A stretch of DNA of 64,000 nt, from positions 62,001 through 126,000 of the forward strand of contig NZ_JAJKLK010000024.1 in the NCBI RefSeq assembly GCF_020982545.1. Direction: 5' to 3'. Numbering within the stretch: position 1 is the first letter of the stretch; every line of letters starts with the position of its first letter. The DNA is from Streptomyces sp. MNU76 (GTDB lineage: Bacteria > Actinomycetota > Actinomycetes > Streptomycetales > Streptomycetaceae). The notes beneath the pieces are model-generated. The model was not told the origin of the DNA. It worked only from the letters and a program-made list of their open reading frames with translations, and ran no database searches. The position numbers were made by a program, and so were the translations under genes. Positions 17,339 to 26,982 of this stretch are shown here, piece after piece.

Positions 17339-17569
17339 ATTCGTTCCTTGGGTATACGCGTTGGCGGCTATGCCTGGTGCTTGTAACACGGGATCGCCGG
17401 TTGGCCAAACCGGCGTTTCTCCTGATCATTGCCTGTGTTCGTGGACGGATGCCGCGTCCTTGGTCCGCAGGGGCACCTTCAGCGCCTCGCTGGTGAGGCC
17501 ACGTTCGCGTCATGTAGGTGCCTTTGGCCTGCGTGCGCAGAGGTGCGGGAGAGGGCGCGGCGTCGGTCT

Positions 17570-17591
17570 GGGGACCAGGGCTGGGGACCAG
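17570..17591. repeat. GGGGACCAG tandem repeat, copy 1
   Basis: Two GGGGACCAG units at 13-bp pitch (17570, 17583). The following 50 bp also resemble copy 2 at the same offsets (CTCGCAG at +29, then GTCGG and a terminal TGAAG). It lies just upstream of the large unknown gene. Confidence 0.7.
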
Positions 17592-17753
17592 TGCATAGTG
17601 CACGCAGTGGTCTCGCAGTGTCGGTGTTGATGAAGAGCATGCAAGTGATGAAACGGCGTCCTTCAATGGGTTGACGGAGCGCCGTTCGGGTGTCTGGAAG
17701 GGGTAGCGGCGTTGCGTGGCTCTAGTTTTCGAGGAGTCGAGACGGGGGGACTT

Positions 17754-19991
17754 GTGGGTATCAAGCTGTCGTTGGCTGACGTTCCGCTTGGACCGTTCGC
17801 GGGCTCGTTGATCACGGTGTATTCGGCCAGGAGTAAGGCGGCCAATCTGCACGTGTCGAGGCAGTGCGGACGGTTGCGCACGTCCGATGTGAGGACTGCC
17901 GACGTGCCGCTGGAGACGACGATGTTGAAACGGTTGTGCTCGCGATGCGCCGCATGGGGTGTCTGGGGTCGGCCGGGTACCGGACTGGGTATGTTCCTCG
18001 GGGCTCTCGGCGGAACGGGGCTGTTGTACCAGTTGCAGTCCTACACGGAGCCGGACGAGGACGATTGCTGGACCGACCGCGAGGCACGGGAAGCTGCTGC
18101 ACTTCTTCGCTCTGAACAGGATTTCGGCTGTGACGACGAAGAGGAGATGGAAGACGGCACATCGCGGCGGGAGGCACGTGAGGATGCAGAGGAGCTGCGG
18201 GGACTGATCTTCGCCCATTGGCGCGGTGCGGGACGGAGCCTGCATCGGGCACAGGCAGTCCTTGCTCACTTTCCGTGGATGGAGGAGTGGGCGAAGCCTT
18301 CGCTGACGGCCAAGATGCAGTACCTGGAGACGCTTCGGGCTCAGGCGGCGCGGTTCATAGACCCGGAGGAGTTCGTCGTAGCTGCTGCCGCAACGGCTCT
18401 CCCCATGCCCGAGCTTCCGCGCGCGGATCCGGCTTTCGCGGTGCTCGGCGACGACGGCCGGGTGGCCGGGACACTCGTGGACCTGTGGCGCCGGTGGCAG
18501 AGTGCGGCCGGGCGGCCCTGGGAAGGGTGGGGGACGCGTGCATACCTCTCGTACGAGATCGTGCGAGGCGTCCGCAGTAATCGGAAGGGTTACGACGCGG
18601 CCAGAGCTGAGGCGGCGCGCCTGATTGAGTCTTGGGAGGGACAGGCCCGGGCGGCAGCGACTGCGGCGGACCGGGCTCCGAGGTGTCGGCTGACGGCGCA
18701 CGTGCCGGAAGCATCCGAAGCCGACTCACGTCATGGTGTCCGGGATTTCCTGGACGGGCTGGATACGTGGACGCTCGGTGTGCTGCTCACGTGGACTGTT
18801 GACGCCGACTGGGGGAGAGGCGTCCTCACGCTGGAAGTGCCCGACCTCGTCGCCGAACGGCTGCTGAGCCCGGCGAGCGGCCTTCCGTGCAGCCCAGCCG
18901 ACGCGGCGCCGGACCTGCCCGAACGCGACCACGGTCCGGGAGGGCGGCCGGGCGTCGTTCGGCCGGGCATCTTCGATGACACCCCGGTCTTCGACCGGCG
19001 TCCTGTCACCCTCGATCACATCCGTGCGCTGCGCACGCTGACACCCGGTGTTGACGAGCTTTACCTTGTCTTCTCGGCGAGCGGGGGAGCGGAAGTGCTG
19101 CCTCTGGGCACCATCGAGAGGCGGCTGGCCAAGGGGTGGCGGGGCGTCCTCATCGCAGGCGCCCGTGATCTGCCCGGAAGCGTGATCGGCCCGGAGGAGC
19201 CGGAACACAGTCCCGAGCCCGAGGCGCGTGATGCTCAGCTGCCCGGTCGCGGCCAGGGCGTCCGCGATCCGTATTTCGGTGAAGGTCTGGGGCTTGTCGA
19301 GGGCGGACGCCAGACCCTCCGTCAGACCTACGGCACCGAAGACCGGGACGTGAATCTTCGCCTGCTGGCCCTGGCGCGCGGCGTGCACGACCTGCGAAGC
19401 CTGGACGCCGGACGGCCTGGTGGGCTGCCGGTGGCGGTATGGCACGGCCTGCTTACGGAGGACCGCCTCGACCTCGCGCCTTTCCGGCAGCCCGGCGGTG
19501 ACCGTTGGCGAAGCGGCAGCGGCCTCCCCTTGGGGCCCTTGGCTGCAGTCCAGCTCTACACCACCAACGCCAACCCTATGATCGAGGGCAAGGGCCACTC
19601 GCCGCTGTGCCGGCACGCCCACGAACGCGCGGTCGTGACCGACGACGACCTCCTCACGATCGTCGAACTCATGGCTCGCACCGACTTCGACTGGTGCAGT
19701 AAGTGTGGTGGCTACGCCATACGCAGACTCAGCGACTCCCAGCTGTCCTACTACCGTGCGGCTCACCAACTGCACGACATCAAACGGCGACTCGACGGCG
19801 AGAGCGGTAATCCCGGCACCGAGACCTCCACGGTGATCGCTCGCCTGGATGACCTGGCGGCCTGCCAGCCGGGCGATGAAACAGAGTGGTGCAGCAGTGA
19901 TTCCTGGCAGTGGCAGGACACCATCCGCGAGCTCAGGCGGAGGGTTGCGAGATCTCACGCCGTGGTCGGCCCTGGCGAACCGGTTTCCTGA
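17754..19991 (+). CDS. Large protein of unknown function with duplicated Cys/His modules
   Basis: About 745 residues; I recognise no family. Two similar zinc-ribbon-like modules lie at the ends. The N-terminal one reads LITVYSARS, LHVSRQCGR and LKRLCSRCAAW; the C-terminal one reads VQLYTTNAN, HSPLCRHAHE and DFDWCSKCGGY. Each thus has His-x(3-4)-Cys followed about 25 residues later by Cys-x2-Cys. The middle is acidic and helix-rich (EREAREAAALL-like stretches), with a hydrophobic patch LGMFLGALGGTGLLYQL near residue 90. The start is taken as GTG 17754 after GGGGGGA; TTG 17712 is possible. It stands alone between repeat copies 1 and 2 in an accessory region, so a mobile cassette with a defence or regulatory role is plausible but unproven. 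Confidence 0.65.
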   Translation: MGIKLSLADVPLGPFAGSLITVYSARSKAANLHVSRQCGRLRTSDVRTADVPLETTMLKRLCSRCAAWGVWGRPGTGLGMFLGALGGTGLLYQLQSYTEPDEDDCWTDREAREAAALLRSEQDFGCDDEEEMEDGTSRREAREDAEELRGLIFAHWRGAGRSLHRAQAVLAHFPWMEEWAKPSLTAKMQYLETLRAQAARFIDPEEFVVAAAATALPMPELPRADPAFAVLGDDGRVAGTLVDLWRRWQSAAGRPWEGWGTRAYLSYEIVRGVRSNRKGYDAARAEAARLIESWEGQARAAATAADRAPRCRLTAHVPEASEADSRHGVRDFLDGLDTWTLGVLLTWTVDADWGRGVLTLEVPDLVAERLLSPASGLPCSPADAAPDLPERDHGPGGRPGVVRPGIFDDTPVFDRRPVTLDHIRALRTLTPGVDELYLVFSASGGAEVLPLGTIERRLAKGWRGVLIAGARDLPGSVIGPEEPEHSPEPEARDAQLPGRGQGVRDPYFGEGLGLVEGGRQTLRQTYGTEDRDVNLRLLALARGVHDLRSLDAGRPGGLPVAVWHGLLTEDRLDLAPFRQPGGDRWRSGSGLPLGPLAAVQLYTTNANPMIEGKGHSPLCRHAHERAVVTDDDLLTIVELMARTDFDWCSKCGGYAIRRLSDSQLSYYRAAHQLHDIKRRLDGESGNPGTETSTVIARLDDLAACQPGDETEWCSSDSWQWQDTIRELRRRVARSHAVVGPGEPVS

Positions 19992-20090
19992 CGCGGCGGC
20001 AGCCATTGGGCGTGCATCACGGATGTCCCGTCGGCGATGACGTAAGCGTTCCCTACTCCAACTGGGCGGAGGGCTCGGCGATGTCGGCTT

Positions 20091-20112
20091 GGGGACCAGC
20101 TCCGGGGACCAG
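20091..20112. repeat. GGGGACCAG tandem repeat, copy 2
   Basis: Two GGGGACCAG units at 13-bp pitch (20091, 20104), 100 bp after the stop of the unknown gene. Colinear similarity to copy 1 extends about 60 bp downstream (CTCGCAG...GTCGG...GTGAAG). Confidence 0.7.
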
Positions 20113-20599
20113 TGTTGGGTGCTCGGATCTGCCTCGCAGCGTCGGCTGTCGTGAAGATCAAGGAAAGGAAGCAATGGGTCCCAGGGCTGTCAACGGCCAG
20201 TTCTACTGGCCGCCGTCACAGGGCCGAATGCACAGAGGGCGGTCAGTACAAGGTGGTGCGTGAGGCAGAACCCGGACTTCGCGCTGCTCGACGGACCCCT
20301 CGCTGAGTACCTCCGGGTCAGCGTCTCGGAGTGAACGTCCAGGTCGTTACAGACCGGTGGCGCTGTGAGGACCGCCTGGATCTCCTCGGGTGGAGGCGCG
20401 CAACGTTTCCTCCTACTCGGTGGACTTCTTCTCGGGCGGTGGCATGCGGTGGACGGCTCCTTCCACAAGTCATTGTCCATGGCCGAGGTTTGAAGTGCCT
20501 CGCGAGCGTTGTACCGTACCGGCGACCTACTGTTTTTCTCAGTGTCCTGAACCGGGGGCGGGGCGAAGGTGTCGACTATCGGTCTGGCCGCAGCCATCG

Positions 20600-20850
20600 T
20601 ACGCGGCGACGAGATGACGGTGTGGATCAAGTCGGAGGGCATGGTGCCGGGCCGGCCCTCCGCACAGCACCTGCACGGCTCGACCGAGGGACACGACTTC
20701 GTCTGCCGGACGGCAGCGCGGACACCAACAAGGACGGAATCCTCGACAACACCGAGGCGACCGTCCACTACGGCGACATCAACATCGCCCTCACCGTCTC
20801 CGGCGACACCGACACGGCGACCAGCGGCCTGGCGGTGGACCGGATGCAAG
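20600..20850 (+). pseudogene. Remnant of a secreted CHRD/EF-hand-like protein
   Basis: The pieces SEGMVPGRPSAQHLHGST, GHDFVC, then in the next frame PDGSADTNKDGILDNTEA, YGDINIALTVSGDTDTAT and GLAVDRMQ line up with a CHRD-type domain containing a DTNKDG calcium loop, as seen in exported Streptomyces proteins. The frame breaks at about 20705, where one more C in the CC run would restore it. The signal peptide and the C-terminal part are not visible, so the gene looks truncated at both ends. Confidence 0.6.
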
Positions 20851-20914
20851 ATATCGTCGCCGACGCCCCCCGAGCGAGGCCATCGTCTCCTCGCCCGTCT
20901 TCGCCTCGTAGGTG

Positions 20915-21124
20915 ATGTCCCGAGCGGTCACGGCCGCCATCCGGCTGGCCCTGCTCGTCGGCTTGGTGATGACCCTGGCGGCCTTTCTCGGACTGGTCGC
21001 GTTTTTCTGGCCGTTCGTCGTCGCGCCGGGCATCTGCGGCTCGAACTACGCGCCCCCACTGATCCTCGGCGTCCTCCTGCTGCTTGACCTAAGCGTGGTG
21101 CTGTCAGTGCCCTCTCCGCTGTGA
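20915..21124 (+). CDS. Small hydrophobic protein with two predicted membrane helices
   Basis: A 69-residue frame beginning MSRAVTAAIRLALLVGLV. It has two hydrophobic stretches (LALLVGLVMTLAAFLGLVAF and LILGVLLLLDLSVVLSV), so it would sit in the membrane. No homologue is recognised and the ribosome-binding site is weak (GTGATG start context). It lies between the CHRD remnant and the nuclease/helicase pair. It could be a chance frame in decayed DNA. Confidence 0.35.
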   Translation: MSRAVTAAIRLALLVGLVMTLAAFLGLVAFFWPFVVAPGICGSNYAPPLILGVLLLLDLSVVLSVPSPL

Positions 21125-21636
21125 ACGCGGCCCTGCGTCCCCTCGGGGCGGGAACCGCACATCGGCGTGCCCATCGCTCGCAAAGGCGTGGTGACCGTGG
21201 CGTGCTGACTCGGGACTCTTCGCCGACGGTCACGTTTCGTTACTTCGCCCACTCCATTCCGGAGGCCGGAAGGAAGCGGGCGAGATTCGGACGGCATCAT
21301 TGGGATGGCCACCGCATCGCGGCGGTGAGAAGGGGCTTCGCTCCAGCCGCTCGTCGACGGAAGTGCGCTTGCTGGCGATCCGCGACTTGCTCTTCGGACT
21401 TACCAGGAGGTACTGCGGATACCTCACATAGCAGTAGCTGGCTGAGTCACACCTATTTATGGTCACGTTTGACCGAAACTGATCGCTGTATGGGAAATGT
21501 GCATCGGGTGGCGTTCAGGTGGCAGGATGCACACCCAGGGCCTAAGGGGGCATGGGTGACCTCGTCCGCTCGGCTGGGCGGGAGTGAGGGTCGCGTGTGA
21601 ACCCGCGTAGGTATGGGTGTGCGGCAGGGAGTTGGG
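21125..21636. other. Gap holding the promoter of the nuclease/helicase operon
   Basis: About 510 bp without a supportable gene. It is more AT-rich near the end (21420-21480), where a promoter for the operon starting at 21637 would be expected; I see no convincing -35/-10 pair or operator. Confidence 0.4.
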
Positions 21637-23793
21637 ATGTCTCAAACCGGAACGAGCGCTGCCATTCCGGGCCAGCGGGGCGGCTTAAGTGAGTTGTGTA
21701 TCCGCAAAACTCCGACGCCACCCCGCCTTACCAAGGCTATAGTCAAGAATTTCAGGTTGCTGCGTGAGACCGAGCTGTCTTTCGCTGACGATGTGACACT
21801 GTGTGTCGGTCGAAACAACACGGGAAAGACCTCGCTGGCAAAACTGTTCAAGCTTTTCCTTGCGAAGAAAGACACGGCGCTTCGCCTTGAGGACTTCTCT
21901 GCGGAGTGCTACGCCGAGTTCCTGGATGCGCATCGCTTCTACGCTGCAGGTGAGAAGAATCAGGCGCGCGGCCGGGTCCCGTATGTCGCCCTGACTCTCC
22001 ATATCGCTTACGACGCCGACTGCGGACAGTACGGCCCTCTGGCCCCCTTTATTGTGGACCTCGATCCCGACTGCACCGAAGTCGTGTTCAGGTTCGCCTA
22101 TGCGCTCAAGGGCAACGCCTTGGACGCCTTCCTCGGCGACCTGGTCGGCAGTGCGGACACTCTGCCTCTGGAGCGGCTTGCCAGGCGCCTTCCGGCTCAC
22201 TTCGGGCTGTCTGTGACGGCGGTTGACCCCACTGACGAATCAAACGTTCGCGCGGTCGACCTGGCGGACGTCAAGAAGCTGATAAGGATGGACTTCCTCG
22301 ATGCGCAGCGGGGACTGGACGACGAAGACCGGGAGGCCGCCCAGCCCATCGGAGCGATCTTCGAGCAGCTCTTCACCTCGGCGAAGGGCAGCAAGCGTGT
22401 GGAGTGGCTCGATGAACTCGCCACGCGCATCGACGGGATGCTCGCGAACACCTCCAGCGGTCTCGACGTCAGCCTGCAGGAGATCCGTACCCAGGTGGCG
22501 CCTGCATTGGCGGCGTTCGGATATCCCGGACTGGGGAACCAGGAATTCGAAACCGCTGCCCGCCTGGATTCCCGGAGACTTCTCAGGAACTTCGCACGTA
22601 TCCACTACCCGGGAGCAGCCGGCGTGCGGTTTCCGGAGTCCTACAGCGGCCTCGGGACGCGCAATCTGGTGATGATGCTCCTCAAGCTCTTCACCTACTA
22701 TCGCGAGCACACCGCCAAGTCCCACGAAATGGGCATTCATCTGGTCTTCCTGGAGGAGCCGGAGGCTCACCTGCATCCGCAGATGCAGGAGGTGTTCATC
22801 CGGCAACTCCTTCAATTCCCCTCGCTTTTCCCGCGGCTCGACGCTCAGATGCGCGCGAACAGACCTCAATCGGTCGGCATGCAGGAGGTGGCCGGTTCCG
22901 GAGGTGAGAATGTCCTTCCATGGAATGCCCAGTTCGTCGTCACCACTCACTCGGCGCATGTAGCCAACCGGACGCCCTTCTCGAATATCCGGTACTTCCG
23001 CAAGGAGGAGGAGGCTGCCGAGCCCGGATCCGAGCCGAGGCCGGCCCGTACGGCCATCAAAGATCTTTCCGTGGTTTCGAGTGACGAGAGGTTCCTGCTG
23101 AAGTACCTGACCCTGACCCGGGCCGACCTCTACTTCGCGGACAAGGCGGTTCTTGTCGAGGGCGCCAGCGAACGTGTCTTCGTCCCAGCCGCAGAAGAGA
23201 AACTCGCAGCGCGAAACCCTGACACGGCTGTCTCTCCTCAGTATGTGACGTTGATGGAGGTAGGCGGCGCGTACGCCCACAAGTTCTATCCCCTGCTGAG
23301 AATCCTGGGCATCCCGTCCCTGATCATCACCGATCTCGATCCCGTCGACACAAGCGCTGACAAGACCCGCAAGTGCACCGTGTCGGAAGGAGGACACACG
23401 TCCAACCAGTCCATCCGGGCGTGGTTCGTCGAGACGGGCGAGACCAAAGTGGCCGAACTGCTGAGACTCGCCGAGGCGGACCCGCCGACGACCGCGAACC
23501 TCTGTCTCGCCTACCAGGTGCCCGAGCGGCCCGGAGATCCCTGCGGCCGTACCTTCGAGGACGCCTTCGTATTGGCCAACCCGACGCTCTATGGTCTCTC
23601 CCGGCGCAGCGCCACGAACGCGAGACTGGAGAAGAGAGCCCGCGACAAGGTGGACGGCAAGGGCAGCAAGGTCGACTTCGCCCTCAAGCATGTCCTTGGC
23701 GAAGACGACTGGGAGGTGCCGAAGTACATCAGGCGCGGTCTGGAATGGCTCATGGCACAGGACGGGGCAGCGACAAAGACGGACGACAAGTGA
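21637..23793 (+). CDS. OLD-family ATPase-TOPRIM nuclease (Gabija GajA-like)
   Basis: A 718-residue class 2 OLD protein. The ABC-type ATPase half opens with AIVKNFRLLRETELSF and Walker A GRNNTGKTSLAKLF (about residue 58), continues through the SGLGTRNLV signature and Walker B LVFLEEPEAHLHP (about 372), and ends with the switch His in VVTTHSAHVA (about 436). The TOPRIM nuclease half starts at KAVLVEGASERVFVP (about 505), with the metal-binding LIITDLDPVDT block after it. In Gabija this protein cuts DNA when nucleotides are depleted during phage infection. It is about 140 residues longer than typical GajA. Codon 17 is TTA. The start at 21637 has GGGAG upstream; 21613 is an alternative. The helicase gene overlaps its stop. 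Confidence 0.85.
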   Translation: MSQTGTSAAIPGQRGGLSELCIRKTPTPPRLTKAIVKNFRLLRETELSFADDVTLCVGRNNTGKTSLAKLFKLFLAKKDTALRLEDFSAECYAEFLDAHRFYAAGEKNQARGRVPYVALTLHIAYDADCGQYGPLAPFIVDLDPDCTEVVFRFAYALKGNALDAFLGDLVGSADTLPLERLARRLPAHFGLSVTAVDPTDESNVRAVDLADVKKLIRMDFLDAQRGLDDEDREAAQPIGAIFEQLFTSAKGSKRVEWLDELATRIDGMLANTSSGLDVSLQEIRTQVAPALAAFGYPGLGNQEFETAARLDSRRLLRNFARIHYPGAAGVRFPESYSGLGTRNLVMMLLKLFTYYREHTAKSHEMGIHLVFLEEPEAHLHPQMQEVFIRQLLQFPSLFPRLDAQMRANRPQSVGMQEVAGSGGENVLPWNAQFVVTTHSAHVANRTPFSNIRYFRKEEEAAEPGSEPRPARTAIKDLSVVSSDERFLLKYLTLTRADLYFADKAVLVEGASERVFVPAAEEKLAARNPDTAVSPQYVTLMEVGGAYAHKFYPLLRILGIPSLIITDLDPVDTSADKTRKCTVSEGGHTSNQSIRAWFVETGETKVAELLRLAEADPPTTANLCLAYQVPERPGDPCGRTFEDAFVLANPTLYGLSRRSATNARLEKRARDKVDGKGSKVDFALKHVLGEDDWEVPKYIRRGLEWLMAQDGAATKTDDK

Positions 23794-25691
23794 TGACGAC
23801 CCATCCGGATGTGTCGGCACAGGGCGAGCACGTCGTCACCCTGGCCGAGTCGGAAGCGCGGGCCGCGCGGGAGGCGATCCTGACCTCGTTGAGGGAGGGT
23901 AGCCACTTCAAGCTGGAGGCCGGTGCCGGTGCGGGCAAGACCAGCTCGCTGATCGAGGCGCTGCAGAGCATCCTCGCTGACCGCGACCGCTACCTCCCGC
24001 GACAGGGCCAGCGCGTCGCCTGCGTCACCTACACCAATGTGGCCCGCGACGAGATCCTCAGTCGCACCGAGAACAACCCGTCCGTCTTCGCCGACACCAT
24101 CCACGGCTTCGTGTGGCAACTACTCTCGCCCTTCCCCAAGTACCTGCTGCGCTACGTCGTCGAGCTTGAGGCCATGGAGTCCAGGTTGGATGGGCGAACA
24201 TCACTGGACGGCTACACGGTCGACTACAACACCGGCTACCGGAAGGTGGACCACGACACACGCCATGTGCAACTGGGACATGACGACCTTCCAGCCCTGG
24301 CGTGCAAGTTCTTCGCCCTCCCCAAGTTTCGTGCCCTTGCCGCCGACCGGTTCCCCATCGTGTTCGTCGACGAGTACCAGGACACCCCCGCCGGACTGGT
24401 GGAGGCGATGCTGGGCGCACCGGATGAGGTGGCACCTCTCCGTGGTCCGCTCTGTGGGTTCTTCGGTGACCACTGGCAGCAGATCTACGACAAGGTGTGC
24501 GGGACCATCGACGATCCGCGCGTGAAACCGATCGTCAGGCGGCGTAACCGCCGGTCGCAGCGCGCTGTGGTGGATCTCCTGAACGTGATGCGTCCGGAAC
24601 TGGAGCAGACCACGAACCCAGGAGTGGGTGAGGGAAGCATCACCATTTACCACACCAACAACTGGGCCGGCACGAGGCTCACCCATCATCGGAAGGGGCA
24701 GATTGGCTGGGATGCCGCGCATTCGGCCCGTAGCTGGGCCCTGGAAGACGCCCGACGGCGCCTGTGGAACACCGAGGCGCCCGATGGTTCGGACGGAGCG
24801 AAGGCGGCGGCGCGCAGTACGAAGATCCTCATGCTCACGCACGAGACGATCGCCGGCGAACTTGGCTATCAGCGACTCCACCAAGCCTTCCGGCGCAATG
24901 AGTCCTATGTGAAGAAGGAGGACCACGTCATGGCCTTCTTCCTGGACGTCCTGGAGCCCGCACTGCTTCATCACCGGAACAAGCGCTACGGCGCGATGTT
25001 CGACGTGCTCGGCCACCGCTCGCTTCTCACCTCACCCGCAGACAAACACGCCTGGGCAGCCCTCCTGAAAGAGCTGGAGAAGACCCGCGAGGATGGCACG
25101 GTCGGCGACGTCCTCGACCTCTGCCTGAGGCAACAACTGTTTGATGGACTAGGGAAGGTCCGCGAACGTCACCGCAAGTCCGTTTCACCGGCTGACAGTG
25201 GGGCGCAGACCGAAAGCGATGCCAAGGCCAAGGCGCGAGCAGAAGAGTACGACGCCCTGCGGGCTGTTCCGTACGCCCAACTGCTCGCTCTGCATGACCA
25301 CTTGGGCGGTGGCACACACTTCGCGACGCAGCACGGAGTCAAAGGGCAGGAGTTCGACAGAGTGCTCGCCGTCATCAGCAAGGGCCACACTCACTTCCAG
25401 ATCCCCGAGATGCTGGCGAACTTCTCCCGGCGTCAGGAACTGCAGGGGAAGGAGCGGGAAGCCTTCGTGAGGGCACGAAACCTCTTCTACGTGGCATGTT
25501 CGCGGGCCAAAGAGCACCTGGCCCTTCTCTTCACCACGAAGCTCGAACCTGCCGCGCTCGACACCCTTCAGGGGTGGGTGGGTGCCTCGCGGATCATCTC
25601 CCTGCGGTTTGATGGGGACTCTGTGACAAGCGGCGAGCGGGAAGCGAACGGCACTGTCTCGCTAAGTCGTGTTGCAGAACGCCGCTGGTAG
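23793..25691 (+). CDS. UvrD/PcrA-like superfamily 1 helicase (Gabija GajB-like)
   Basis: A 632-residue SF1 helicase. Motif I is LEAGAGAGKTSSLIEA (about residue 43), motif Ia VACVTYTNVARDEI, motif II VFVDEYQDT (about 192), motif III FFGDHWQQIYD (about 224), motif V HGVKGQEFDRVLAVI (about 510) and motif VI LFYVACSRAKEHLALL (about 566). All catalytic residues seem present. Its ATG overlaps the stop of the OLD nuclease (TGATG), so the two form a coupled pair as in Gabija and other OLD-UvrD systems, where the helicase partner senses or unwinds invading DNA. It is larger than typical GajB (about 490 residues), with extra sequence between motifs III and V. Confidence 0.88.
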   Translation: MTTHPDVSAQGEHVVTLAESEARAAREAILTSLREGSHFKLEAGAGAGKTSSLIEALQSILADRDRYLPRQGQRVACVTYTNVARDEILSRTENNPSVFADTIHGFVWQLLSPFPKYLLRYVVELEAMESRLDGRTSLDGYTVDYNTGYRKVDHDTRHVQLGHDDLPALACKFFALPKFRALAADRFPIVFVDEYQDTPAGLVEAMLGAPDEVAPLRGPLCGFFGDHWQQIYDKVCGTIDDPRVKPIVRRRNRRSQRAVVDLLNVMRPELEQTTNPGVGEGSITIYHTNNWAGTRLTHHRKGQIGWDAAHSARSWALEDARRRLWNTEAPDGSDGAKAAARSTKILMLTHETIAGELGYQRLHQAFRRNESYVKKEDHVMAFFLDVLEPALLHHRNKRYGAMFDVLGHRSLLTSPADKHAWAALLKELEKTREDGTVGDVLDLCLRQQLFDGLGKVRERHRKSVSPADSGAQTESDAKAKARAEEYDALRAVPYAQLLALHDHLGGGTHFATQHGVKGQEFDRVLAVISKGHTHFQIPEMLANFSRRQELQGKEREAFVRARNLFYVACSRAKEHLALLFTTKLEPAALDTLQGWVGASRIISLRFDGDSVTSGEREANGTVSLSRVAERRW

Positions 25692-25722
25692 GCAGCCTGA
25701 GCTGGCCTGTTGGGGTATATGG

Positions 25723-26532
25723 TCACGTGGCGAGGGCGAGATTGTGCATGCGGGCGACGGCCTGGACTGCGTGGTGGAGCCCGTCGCCGTGCTGCCGGCA
25801 GTCGCGGAGGATCTTGTAGTTCTTCATCCTGCCGATCACATGCTCCACGCGCGCACGCACCTTCCGGTGGGCGGCGTTGTCATCCTCCTCGCCCGGCAGC
25901 AGGGGCCGGTGAGGGCGTTTGCGGTGCGGCACGACCATCCCGCAATTGAGGTAGGCACCGTCGCCCAGGACGGTCACGCCCTGGCAGTGTTCACTCAGCC
26001 CGGAGGCCCGCCAGGCGTGCGCGTCCGCGGTGGTGCCCGGCACCGGGTGGGCGGCGGCGATCACAAGCCGGGTGTCGGCATCGACGATGACCTGCACGTT
26101 CGCCGAGAACCGGTAGTTGCGTGACGTCGAGCCGACGTTCCGGTCGCGGACGGGGACCAGCGTGCCGTCCACGATCCACAACTGGTCCGCCGCATCGGCC
26201 GTATGGGAAACGGGCTCAACCGCCAGCAGCGGACCGAGCCGCTGGATGACCCGGCACACCGTGGAAGAAGAGACGCCGAACAACGGGCCCAGTTGCCGCA
26301 TCGTCAGGTTCGTCCGGCAGTACACCGCGACCATGAGCACCCGTTCGGCCAACGGCAGCGACCACGGCCGACCCCGCAGCGTGCCGTTGCCACCCCGCTC
26401 TCGCACCACCTTCAACAAACCCGAGAACTGCGTCACCCGCTCTCGGCGACGCCTGAATTCAGCCGCCGCCGACACCCGCAGCCCCGTGAACGTCTCCACC
26501 CACACCCGCTCAGCCCTCAATATCCCGGCCAT
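25723..26532 (-). mobile_element. IS5-type transposase (DDE_Tnp_4-like)
   Basis: A 269-residue transposase. An N-terminal helix-turn-helix (MRQLGPLFGVSSSTVCRVIQ) is followed by the DDE catalytic core: LWIVDGTLVPV (first Asp), VTVLGDGAYLNCG (second Asp) and ARVEHVIGRMKNYKIL (Glu). The frame is complete, so the element may be active. It lies tail-to-tail against the helicase gene, only 31 bp after its stop. I could not define clear terminal inverted repeats or a target duplication; the element probably spans about 25.70-26.57 kb. Confidence 0.88.
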
Positions 26533-26590
26533 ACAAGGGAGATGACCAGTTCACAGCCTTGTACAACACCCTTTAGGTAAAGGTCGGGCT

Positions 26591-26612
26591 GGGGACCAGA
26601 TCTGGGGACCAG
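26591..26612. repeat. GGGGACCAG tandem repeat, copy 3
   Basis: Two GGGGACCAG units at 13-bp pitch (26591, 26604), about 60 bp outside the transposase start. The 9-mer and its TG extension match copies 1 and 2. Confidence 0.7.
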
Positions 26613-26982
26613 TGGTAGTTGCATGCAAGTGGGCCAGCCGAACGGGAGACTCGGCGATGCTGTTTGAGCGGTCACGAGCAGCGCTGTGGCCAGTGCTGGG
26701 TGCAGATCATGGTGGTGAAGAACTGTGGATCTGCTGCGGAAAGGCTGTGTCGGTGCGTCTGATCGGCGGATTGGAACGGTCGCAAGGCCAAGGCGTTGCC
26801 CATCGAAGCAATTGACAGGCGCAATTCGTACGGCCGGGCCGACGTCATTGCCGCGGTCACAGCGCATCTCGCTGCGGCGGCCCTGAGTGCGAAATCGCGG
26901 ACCGAAAGTCCTCCCTGGCCCACGTCCCTCGGTGAGGGGTGAAGGGAGCGGATCAGACCAGCCTCAGCCCGGGTGCGGTCTT

